14,512 bases of DNA from Methylococcus sp. UBA6136 (GTDB lineage: Bacteria > Pseudomonadota > Gammaproteobacteria > Methylococcales > Methylococcaceae): assembly GCA_002423305.1 (NCBI GenBank), contig DIVI01000228.1, forward strand, positions 1 through 14,512. Reading direction: 5' to 3'. How positions within the stretch are numbered: position 1 is the first letter of the stretch; each line of letters begins with the position of its first letter. Under the pieces are notes generated by a model. It made no database searches and was not told where the DNA came from. It saw nothing but the letters and a program-made list of their open reading frames with translations. A program made the position numbers and the translations under genes. Positions 1 through 5,910 of the stretch are shown here, piece by piece.

Positions 1-824
1 TGGAAATTGCCGCCACCTGGCTGGCTCTGGGGCTGGATACCGGGAATGCCGTGTTCTACCGGCAATCAGACGTGCCAGAGATCGCCGAACTGGCCTGGAT
101 CCTCAACTGCGTGACCGCCAAGGGACTGATGAACCGCGCCCATGCCTACAAGGCCGCCGTCCAGGCCAATCAGGACAGCGGCGAGGCCGATCCCGACAGG
201 GGCGTCACCATGGGTCTGTTCAACTACCCGGTACTGATGGCCGCCGACATTCTGATGTTCAATGCCCACAAGGTGCCGGTGGGTCGCGACCAGGTGCAGC
301 ACATCGAGATGGCCCGCGACATCGCCGGCCGCTTCAACCATATCTATGGCGAACACTTCGCCATCCCAGAGGCCGTGATCAGCGAAGACACCGCCACCCT
401 GCTCGGTCTGGATGGCCGCAAGATGAGCAAGAGCTACGACAACACCATTCCGCTCTTCATGGAAGAGAAAAAATTCCGCAAGCTGATCAACAAGATCAAG
501 ACCAACTCGCTGGAACCGGGCGAACCGAAAGACCCCGACACCTGTACGCTGTTCAGCATCTACAAGGCATTCGCCACCGCCGAGGAAACCGCTGCCGTCA
601 GGTTGCGCTATGCCGAGGGTATTGGCTGGGGCGAAATGAAAGGCGTGCTGTTCGAATACCTCAACGAGCATCTGAAGACCGCCCGCGAACGCTACGAAGC
701 CCTGATGCAAGCCCCCGAGAAAATCGAGGAAAGCCTGCAGGAAGGCGCCGCCAAGGCCCGCAAGTACAGCACACCCTTCATGAAGGAAATCCGCGCCAGC
801 ATCGGCATTCGTCCGCTGGGCTGA
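1..824 (+). CDS. trpS: Tryptophanyl-tRNA synthetase, C-terminal part (partial at the window's left edge)
   Basis: This class I aminoacyl-tRNA synthetase charges tRNA-Trp with tryptophan in the cytoplasm. The frame is open from base 3 (the first residues read EIAATWLALGLDTGNAV), so the true start lies outside the window. The GTG at 51 is internal and not a start. Visible family features are the stretch RQSDVPEIAELAWILN, the GLFNYPVLMAADILMFNA segment of the active-site fold, VGRDQVQHIEMARDIA, and the ATP-binding KMSKS signature within GRKMSKSYDN (KMSKS codons at 420-434). The missing part must hold the HIGH-like motif and the start of the Rossmann fold. The C-terminus ends normally in RASIGIRPLG before a TGA stop. 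The next gene starts 49 bp downstream with its own strong Shine-Dalgarno. The identity is secure; only the gene's full length is unknown. Confidence 0.97.
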   Translation, partial: EIAATWLALGLDTGNAVFYRQSDVPEIAELAWILNCVTAKGLMNRAHAYKAAVQANQDSGEADPDRGVTMGLFNYPVLMAADILMFNAHKVPVGRDQVQHIEMARDIAGRFNHIYGEHFAIPEAVISEDTATLLGLDGRKMSKSYDNTIPLFMEEKKFRKLINKIKTNSLEPGEPKDPDTCTLFSIYKAFATAEETAAVRLRYAEGIGWGEMKGVLFEYLNEHLKTARERYEALMQAPEKIEESLQEGAAKARKYSTPFMKEIRASIGIRPLG

Positions 825-857
825 GACAGGCCAGCCTGCCCCGACCCCACCGTTTGC

Positions 858-865
858 AGGAGGAG
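858..865 (+). promoter_or_regulatory. Strong Shine-Dalgarno for the FAD oxidoreductase
   Basis: AGGAGGAG lies 8 bases before the ATG at 874. It is a near-perfect ribosome binding site and fixes this ATG as the start of the oxidoreductase gene. Confidence 0.8.
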
Positions 866-873
866 AAAACCCC

Positions 874-1893
874 ATGCACATCGTCATCATCGGCTCCGGC
901 ATGGCCGGCATCATCCTCGCGGAGGAACTGCGCAAGCATTCACCCGAGGCCCGCTTGACCGTCCTCACGTTGGAAACCCACGGCTATTATTCGCGCCCCA
1001 TGCTGTCGCACGGCTTCTCGCGGGAGGATGTCGAAACCAAGATCATCCTGAAGTCCTTCGATGACCTTCGCGCGACTGGCATCGACATACAGGCCGGCAC
1101 GGAGGTGCTGACCATCGACTCCACCGCCAGGACCGTCGCTTTTCGGCAGGACGACCAGCACTCGAGCATGGGATACGACAAGCTGGTGCTCGCGCTCGGC
1201 TCGGCGGCCTTCATCCCTCCACCCTTCCGGTCAGCGGAAGGACTCTACCGGGTCGTCAACAGCCTGGATGATCTGATCGATCTTCGACGACAACGTGCCC
1301 AACTGCTGGCTGCTGGCCACCGGCCTCGCTGGGCCATCATCGGCGGCGGGCTGATTGGCTGTGAAGTCGCCTCGGATCTCGCCAAGGCGGGCGATCGGGT
1401 AACGCTCTTCCATGCCCTGCCCCGGCTGATGGAGCGGCAGCTGGTGGAAGAGGATTCGGCCACCCTGCTCACGGTGCTCCAGGACATGGGCATCGACGTG
1501 CGCCTGGATGCCGGCGCGGAAGGTTTTGAGCGGGATGGGGAAAAGCGGGCGATCCGCTCGGCCAGCGGTCTCGAAACCGGCTTCGACGACATCATCGTCG
1601 CCACCGGCTTCAAACCCCGCACCGAACTCGCTCAGGCGGCCGGGCTGTCGGTCAAGCGCGGCATCGTTGTCGATGAATTCCTCCGCACTTCGAACCCTGA
1701 AATCCTGGCCCTGGGCGACGCCGCCGAGTTGCCTGATGGCCGCCTCTATGCCTACGTCATGCCCATCCGCCAACAGGCCCTGTGGCTGGCAAAATCACTG
1801 GCTGGGCAGACCAGCGAACCGTGGCCAGTGCCCGAATTCAAACCCCGGGCCAAGGTGCATGGCTTCACGGCGGCCCATCCGTACCTGTTTTGA
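874..1893 (+). CDS. FAD/NAD(P)-dependent oxidoreductase, rubredoxin reductase-like, short C-terminus
   Basis: This 339-residue flavoprotein belongs to the pyridine nucleotide-disulfide oxidoreductase superfamily and is closest in pattern to rubredoxin-NAD(+) reductases. Such enzymes pass electrons from NAD(P)H through FAD to a small redox protein in the cytoplasm. The N-terminal FAD-binding motif is IIGSGMAG (residues 5-12). A second dinucleotide motif, IIGGGLIGCEVA, is at 155-166. The ATGFKPRTEL element is at 243-252, and the FAD-contacting LALGDAAEL is at 278-286. No redox-active CxxC or CxxxxC pair is seen, which fits the rubredoxin/ferredoxin-reductase branch. The protein stops at FTAAHPYLF. 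Classical rubredoxin reductases run to about 380 residues, so 40-50 C-terminal residues appear to be missing or degenerate. No rubredoxin gene is visible nearby, so the partner is unknown. The superfamily is certain; the precise substrate is not. Confidence 0.85.
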   Translation: MHIVIIGSGMAGIILAEELRKHSPEARLTVLTLETHGYYSRPMLSHGFSREDVETKIILKSFDDLRATGIDIQAGTEVLTIDSTARTVAFRQDDQHSSMGYDKLVLALGSAAFIPPPFRSAEGLYRVVNSLDDLIDLRRQRAQLLAAGHRPRWAIIGGGLIGCEVASDLAKAGDRVTLFHALPRLMERQLVEEDSATLLTVLQDMGIDVRLDAGAEGFERDGEKRAIRSASGLETGFDDIIVATGFKPRTELAQAAGLSVKRGIVVDEFLRTSNPEILALGDAAELPDGRLYAYVMPIRQQALWLAKSLAGQTSEPWPVPEFKPRAKVHGFTAAHPYLF

Positions 1894-1974
1894 CGGCAAT
1901 CGACGGCACCCCGGTGCTGCCCATTCCCTAGCGACCCAATGACCCTGTTTCGTTAACCTCAAGGAAAATCCGCA

Positions 1975-2265
1975 ATGAGCAAAATCACCATCGAACACAA
2001 CCCCAGCGAAGAACGTCTAAAAGAACTCGGCGTGGCTAGTTGGGAGATCTGGGAAAAGGAAGTCTCCCAGTTCCCGATCGACTTTGATGAAACCGAATCG
2101 GCCTACGTCCTGGAAGGCGAAATTCTCGTCACCCCGGCCGGTGGTGAACCCGTCCGCATTGTTGCCGGCGACCTGGTGTCCTTCCATGCCGGCCTCGATA
2201 GTCAATGGGAAGTGGTCAAACCGCTTCGCAAGCACTACAGTTACGCTTTCCCGAACGGAGTCTGA
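1975..2265 (+). CDS. Small single-domain cupin protein (cupin_3 / EutQ-like type)
   Basis: This 96-residue protein has one cupin beta-barrel. The middle shows the family pattern: W.KEVSQFPIDF, then ETESAYVLEGEILVTPAGGEPVRIVAGDLVSFHAGLDSQWEVVKPLRKHYSYAF. It is very similar in layout to stand-alone cupins of the DUF861/cupin_3 type. The metal-binding histidines of motif 1 are largely replaced; E35 and E41 surround the usual site and H64 sits in motif 2. Enzymatic activity is therefore uncertain and a binding or sensing role is possible. An AAGGAAA Shine-Dalgarno lies about 7-14 bases before the ATG. The gene follows the oxidoreductase after 81 bp with no obvious terminator between them, so the two may be co-transcribed. 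The fold assignment is reliable; the function is unknown. Confidence 0.85.
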   Translation: MSKITIEHNPSEERLKELGVASWEIWEKEVSQFPIDFDETESAYVLEGEILVTPAGGEPVRIVAGDLVSFHAGLDSQWEVVKPLRKHYSYAFPNGV

Positions 2266-2272
2266 GGGTCAC

Positions 2273-2361
2273 TAAAGGGGACATCTAAAAATCATCCATT
2301 CAGGCTTCGACAAGGTTCTCCTGAGCTTCGTCGAAGTGCAATTTTTAGAGTCCCCCCTAAA
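2273..2361. repeat. Nested inverted repeat, MITE/REP-like element
   Basis: The outer arms are TAAAGGGGACATCTAAAAAT (2273-2292) and its near-complement at 2341-2361. They pair with one bulged base over GGGAC(A)TCTAAAAAT. Inside lies a second inverted pair, GCTTCGAC (2304-2311) and GTCGAAG (2330-2336), and between these is a TTCTCCTGAGC core. The CTTCGACAAG...CTGAG...GTCGAAG theme resembles short palindromic elements scattered between genes in many proteobacteria. It begins 8 bases after the cupin stop. The transcript could fold strongly and act as a terminator or processing site, although no U-tract follows directly. Mobility is inferred from form only; no second copy occurs in this window. 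Confidence 0.65.
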
Positions 2362-2372
2362 CCCGAAACACA

Positions 2373-2399
2373 GGGGCATGGCGCATAGGCGATTGCCCC
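2373..2399 (+). repeat. Small hairpin before the fibronectin-III gene
   Basis: GGGGCA (2373-2378) and TGCCCC (2394-2399) form a perfect 6-bp stem around a 15-base loop. It lies just after the larger nested repeat. Its role is unknown: it could stabilise RNA or be chance. Confidence 0.3.
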
Positions 2400-2421
2400 G
2401 CAGGCGGCTTCAGTCGATTGA

Positions 2422-2450
2422 CTTGAAGAAAACCCACCTCACTGCCCCGA
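2422..2450 (+). promoter_or_regulatory. Possible sigma-32-type promoter of the fibronectin-III protein gene (weak)
   Basis: CTTGAA (2422-2427) followed after 17 bases by CCCCGA (2445-2450) resembles the heat-shock consensus CTTGAA, 13-17 bases, CCCCAT. The -35 part is exact and the -10 part matches 4-5 of 6 positions. The ATG lies about 27 bases downstream, which leaves room for a short leader. An overlapping TTGACT (2418-2423) could serve as a sigma-70 -35, but no good -10 follows it. This is inferred and unproven. Confidence 0.3.
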
Positions 2451-2477
2451 AAACCCGACCTGCCAAGCAAAATATCA

Positions 2478-5400
2478 ATGAATATTAAAGCCTTAACCAG
2501 CGCCATCCTCATCGTCTTACTCATGCTTGGCGGGTTTTCCGCTAGCGCTTTAGCCTTAGAAAATCAGTCAGATAGTTCACCAATAACACGATTCTATGTA
2601 TGGGCCAGCACTGGCCCATTGTCATATTTAGCCGATGCAAAAATCGTCATTCGGGATGCGAAGGGCGCCTTGGTAGCCCGAGGCAAGACCAATCATCGGG
2701 GCATTATTGGCTTTCGGCTTCCCAACAAAAAACTACGCCAACTCCCGTTGCGAATTCAGACCTTAGGGGGGAGCGTCAACGATCAATCATTTCATGGCCA
2801 GCTAAAAGCCCTCGCCTACGAGGTCGGCGGAAAGGCGCCCATTATTTACCTGGACCTTGTCTCCACCACGGCTCGACAGATGAAAGGGCCTCGCATGACC
2901 TATGAGGAGGCTACGTCAGCAGTGCGCCAAACGCTACGAATAAACCAAGGAGCTGCGGTAGATACCCTGCGAGTCAGCAACCCTTATGTCGATGGTCAAC
3001 GTCTTAATAAAGCCATTGAACACGTTGGTAGCTATGACCAATTCGTCCGCGAACTCGCCCGCTTAGCCAGAGCGGGCGAATACATAGATGGGCTGCAACC
3101 CCCGAAAGCACCCATCAAGCGCCGCGGCCAGTCCCAATCCGCATTGATCTTGAATGATGCCTTGAACCCAGAACAAGCTCCGCAGCAGCTGGAGACCACT
3201 GCGACGACTCAGTCCAACTCATCGACCCTCTGCACCACCGCCGTCCCCAGCAGCGAGAACACCACAGTCGACTATGGTGCGATTGCTACCGCCTCCCTTC
3301 TGGAGGTTGTTGGCCTACCCCTTGCGGCAACCGATGGTGTAACAGGCATGCTGCTATCAAGTGTCGGGCTGAGTGATACATCACCCACCACAGAGGCTCT
3401 CGATAACATTGCTGAAGAATTGGACTGCATCAGTTCGCAACTTCAGTACATAGAAGCAGAACTCGAAACCCTGGTCGACTACGACACCCTGCAAACCGAA
3501 CTAATCAACGCCAATAGCTGTGCCAGCGGGTTAAACTCGGGATGGAGCCTTTACAATGCGCTGGCCAACGGCGCGGATGGCGCTATCAATAACTCGAACC
3601 CTAACCTATGCGTTTCAACTGGTGGTGCCAGTTGTGGTGGTGGTGACATCAATACCTGGCAAACGGAAGTCAACGCCTGTAATAGCGTGATCAATAGCAC
3701 CCTGTTTGGGACGGGCGGGGATGCGGGCGGGTCGGCATGGGCTGAACTAAACATCCTCTACCAATCCCAATATGCCTGGTACATCCAGGCGCAGGCTCAG
3801 GCTTTGCAGAGTTTCCTGTCGTATTGGTCCACCATGATCTACTACCAGTCCGTCTTGCAAAACGAGGTTTACAACTTCTATGGGCAATTTGGTAATGCCG
3901 TGACTACAAGTGGGAGTCCTGGCAATGGTTCGCCGGGATGCGCGTACAGCCAACCCATTCCCAACGTCAACGTCTGCCAATGGCAAAGCAACATCCAGTA
4001 CGCCTTTCCAGGCAATCTGTATAGCGATGAGATCGGGTTGTTGAATGGAACAGCCATCAATGCCTTCCCCGGGGGACTAACCTTTAGTTCATCCACCACT
4101 GCACTGAGCGCTGAGTACCTCGCCAACACCTATTGGGCGGAAGGAGGACCTCATAGCTGGTCCTACGACTATGACGCCTCCACACTGGTAGCCAATTCGC
4201 AGACCATCTTCAATAACCAGGGCATCAATCCAGCCGGCAATGCCAGCGCCATCGAGACATACGATAGCCCTCAGGCCCTGCGCACACTGACGATAACCTC
4301 AGGCCAAATCAGTGCCCTGAACTCTCCACAAACCTCGGGGGGCCTGACTGCCAGCAATTTCTTTTTTCAGGCAGTCAACCAAATCAATGGCTGGCCGACC
4401 AGCGATGGCTATTCAGCCACCAATACCGGTTACTACACCTCTGACAATGTGAGCAAGGTTTCGGGTTCCTACGTGAATAATGGTTACCAGCAGTTTGACA
4501 ATGTTTCTGTCGACATAAACAGCACCATTGCCGCCGCTAGTCCTAATGTTGGTTTCGTTTGTTTCAGCGGTACGACGACTTGCAGCCCCAATTCAGGCAA
4601 TGTTTTCCCCATCATGGCCGCACTGATGGGTCGCACTTGGTGGTCTGGTGCGAACAATGCGACCAATCAGTCATTCTATGAACTGTTGCCTCCGCCCCTG
4701 ACAGTTCCCAATGCCCCCACGCTGACCGGCGTCAGCGGCAGCACAGGCCAGATCAATGTTTCGTTTGATCCGGTGCCTTCCAGCGAAGACGGTGGCCAAC
4801 CGATCACCGCCTATGTGGCTTCCTGTACGCTGACTAACACCAGCACGGTTGTCACCACAAGCGCAACGGCTTCCCCGATTTCTGTGATCAACTTGACTCC
4901 GGGGAGCACTTACACCTGCTCGATCCAGGCACAGAACGCCAGTGGTCTAAGCCTAGTTCCCGCCACTTGCCCGATTGCTTCATGCAGTGCCACGGTCGCT
5001 GCCTCGACAGTCCCTTCCCAACCCACCGCGTTGACAGCCACGGCTGGCTACTTGCAACTGAGCCTGGCTTTTACCCCACCCACGAATACGGGAGGGTCAT
5101 CCATTACGGGATACCTCGCCAGCTGTACCAGCCAAACATCAGGTGCCTCAACAGGAACAGCGAACGGCACCAGTTCGCCCATTGTCGTAACCGGCCTGAC
5201 GGGGGGCGCTAAATATGCTTGTTCCCTGGTAGCCCAAAACGTCAATGGCAACAGCACTGCCGCTACGGTGATTGCCACACCACTGACACCAATCGCCCCA
5301 AGCGCCCCGACGTTAACCTACCTCGGTAATTACAACAACAACGGACAAGTTGGCCTGCTATTGGAGTTCAACGCCCCCTCTGAGACGGGTGGCGTCGCGC

Positions 5401-5609
5401 TCAGCGAGTACCTCGGCACCTGTACCAGTACAAACGCACCCACCCCCCTGACCTTCACCGGGACCGTAGCGGCCCCTGCGAGCGATCTTGGGATTGCGGG
5501 ATCGGGGACTTCGTGGGGTTACATCTACACATGTACAGTGCAAGTCAAAAATAGTGCGGGTTTGGTCAGTCCGGCTTCGAATGCCCTGACCGCCAGCCCC
5601 AGTAGTTAA
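2478..5609 (+). CDS. Large exported protein of unknown function with three C-terminal fibronectin type III-like domains
   Basis: I do not recognise this 1043-residue protein as a named family. Residues 1-27 are a classic signal peptide: MNIK, a hydrophobic run, then a likely cleavage after ALA. Residues 36-125 look like a small beta-sandwich of the carboxypeptidase-regulatory/Ig type (DAKIVIRDAKGALVARGKTN..G). Residues 265-300 are hydrophobic and Gly/Ala-rich and are followed at 303-345 by a heptad-like helix (ALDNIAEELDCISSQLQYIEAEL). Residues 418-472 form an aromatic and Gln/Ala-rich helical stretch. The region 475-735 is rich in Asn, Ser, Gly and Tyr. Three Fn3-like repeats lie at about 743-840, 845-935 and 940-1040. 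Each has xxCT in an early strand and Y(T/A)C(S/T) in a late strand, consistent with one disulfide per domain outside the cytoplasm. No LPxTG, autotransporter barrel or type 1 secretion signal is apparent. GC and codon use are lower and less biased than in htpG next door. The gene stands alone, with no cotranscribed partner. Adhesion, matrix or toxin roles are possible but unproven. Confidence 0.8.
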   Translation: MNIKALTSAILIVLLMLGGFSASALALENQSDSSPITRFYVWASTGPLSYLADAKIVIRDAKGALVARGKTNHRGIIGFRLPNKKLRQLPLRIQTLGGSVNDQSFHGQLKALAYEVGGKAPIIYLDLVSTTARQMKGPRMTYEEATSAVRQTLRINQGAAVDTLRVSNPYVDGQRLNKAIEHVGSYDQFVRELARLARAGEYIDGLQPPKAPIKRRGQSQSALILNDALNPEQAPQQLETTATTQSNSSTLCTTAVPSSENTTVDYGAIATASLLEVVGLPLAATDGVTGMLLSSVGLSDTSPTTEALDNIAEELDCISSQLQYIEAELETLVDYDTLQTELINANSCASGLNSGWSLYNALANGADGAINNSNPNLCVSTGGASCGGGDINTWQTEVNACNSVINSTLFGTGGDAGGSAWAELNILYQSQYAWYIQAQAQALQSFLSYWSTMIYYQSVLQNEVYNFYGQFGNAVTTSGSPGNGSPGCAYSQPIPNVNVCQWQSNIQYAFPGNLYSDEIGLLNGTAINAFPGGLTFSSSTTALSAEYLANTYWAEGGPHSWSYDYDASTLVANSQTIFNNQGINPAGNASAIETYDSPQALRTLTITSGQISALNSPQTSGGLTASNFFFQAVNQINGWPTSDGYSATNTGYYTSDNVSKVSGSYVNNGYQQFDNVSVDINSTIAAASPNVGFVCFSGTTTCSPNSGNVFPIMAALMGRTWWSGANNATNQSFYELLPPPLTVPNAPTLTGVSGSTGQINVSFDPVPSSEDGGQPITAYVASCTLTNTSTVVTTSATASPISVINLTPGSTYTCSIQAQNASGLSLVPATCPIASCSATVAASTVPSQPTALTATAGYLQLSLAFTPPTNTGGSSITGYLASCTSQTSGASTGTANGTSSPIVVTGLTGGAKYACSLVAQNVNGNSTAATVIATPLTPIAPSAPTLTYLGNYNNNGQVGLLLEFNAPSETGGVALSEYLGTCTSTNAPTPLTFTGTVAAPASDLGIAGSGTSWGYIYTCTVQVKNSAGLVSPASNALTASPSS

Positions 5610-5627
5610 TTGCCGATGTAAGCTGAA

Positions 5628-5658
5628 GTCGCGGGATGATGGTTGATCAACCCGCGAC
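5628..5658 (+). terminator. Strong hairpin after the fibronectin-III gene, possible terminator
   Basis: GTCGCGGG (5628-5635) and CCCGCGAC (5651-5658) form a perfect 8-bp GC-rich stem around a 15-base loop, starting 18 bases after the stop codon. There is no U-tract, so intrinsic termination is uncertain; it may protect the 3' end of the mRNA instead. Confidence 0.45.
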
Positions 5659-5672
5659 AACACTGGCCAGTG
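5641..5672. repeat. Two perfect 12-bp palindromes
   Basis: GGTTGATCAACC (5641-5652) and CACTGGCCAGTG (5661-5672) are each exact 12-base palindromes separated by 8 bases. The first overlaps the loop and 3' arm of the hairpin after the fibronectin-III gene. Palindromes of this size could be binding sites for dimeric regulators, but nothing else identifies a regulator. Confidence 0.4.
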
Positions 5673-5823
5673 CATGACCGTTAGCTAAGGATTGAATTCA
5701 GCACGAGTTTTCTGCATCGAGCATCAACCCAAGCACTTACTGAAAAATTCCCCCTTTGGCAAAACTCTCCCGGGATAAGTTGATCGGCAAGGAAAACCTC
5801 ACCTTGTTGATTGGCCTCATCAT

Positions 5824-5852
5824 CTTGAAAAGCCCCGCTGCTGCCCCCACTC
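5824..5852 (+). promoter_or_regulatory. Sigma-32 (heat-shock) promoter of htpG
   Basis: CTTGAAA (5824-5830), followed by CCCCAC at 5845-5850 within CCCCCACTC, matches the sigma-32 consensus CTTGAA, 13-17 bases, CCCCATNT. The hexamer spacing is 15. The predicted start is near 5858, giving a leader of roughly 50 bases before htpG. Since htpG is a known RpoH-dependent gene in Enterobacteria, position and sequence agree. The rest of the 5610-5910 spacer, apart from the palindromes, shows no gene I can support. Confidence 0.65.
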
Positions 5853-5910
5853 CGACGGCTCAACTTATTTTTTCGCACCCCAAATTCAACCACTGGAGGC
5901 ACGAGACACC

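Noticed and set aside
66..968. 300-codon open frame antisense to trpS
   Set aside because: It lies wholly opposite a clear trpS reading frame, has no family motif, and is explained by high third-position GC in the real gene.
5789..5807. CAAGG...CCTTG hairpin in the htpG upstream region as an RNA thermometer
   Set aside because: It lies upstream of the predicted promoter, so it would not be in the htpG mRNA, and the stem is only 5 bp.
5681..5902. 73-codon minus-strand frame in the spacer before htpG
   Set aside because: It covers the heat-shock promoter and the htpG Shine-Dalgarno, has no ribosome site and no recognisable sequence.
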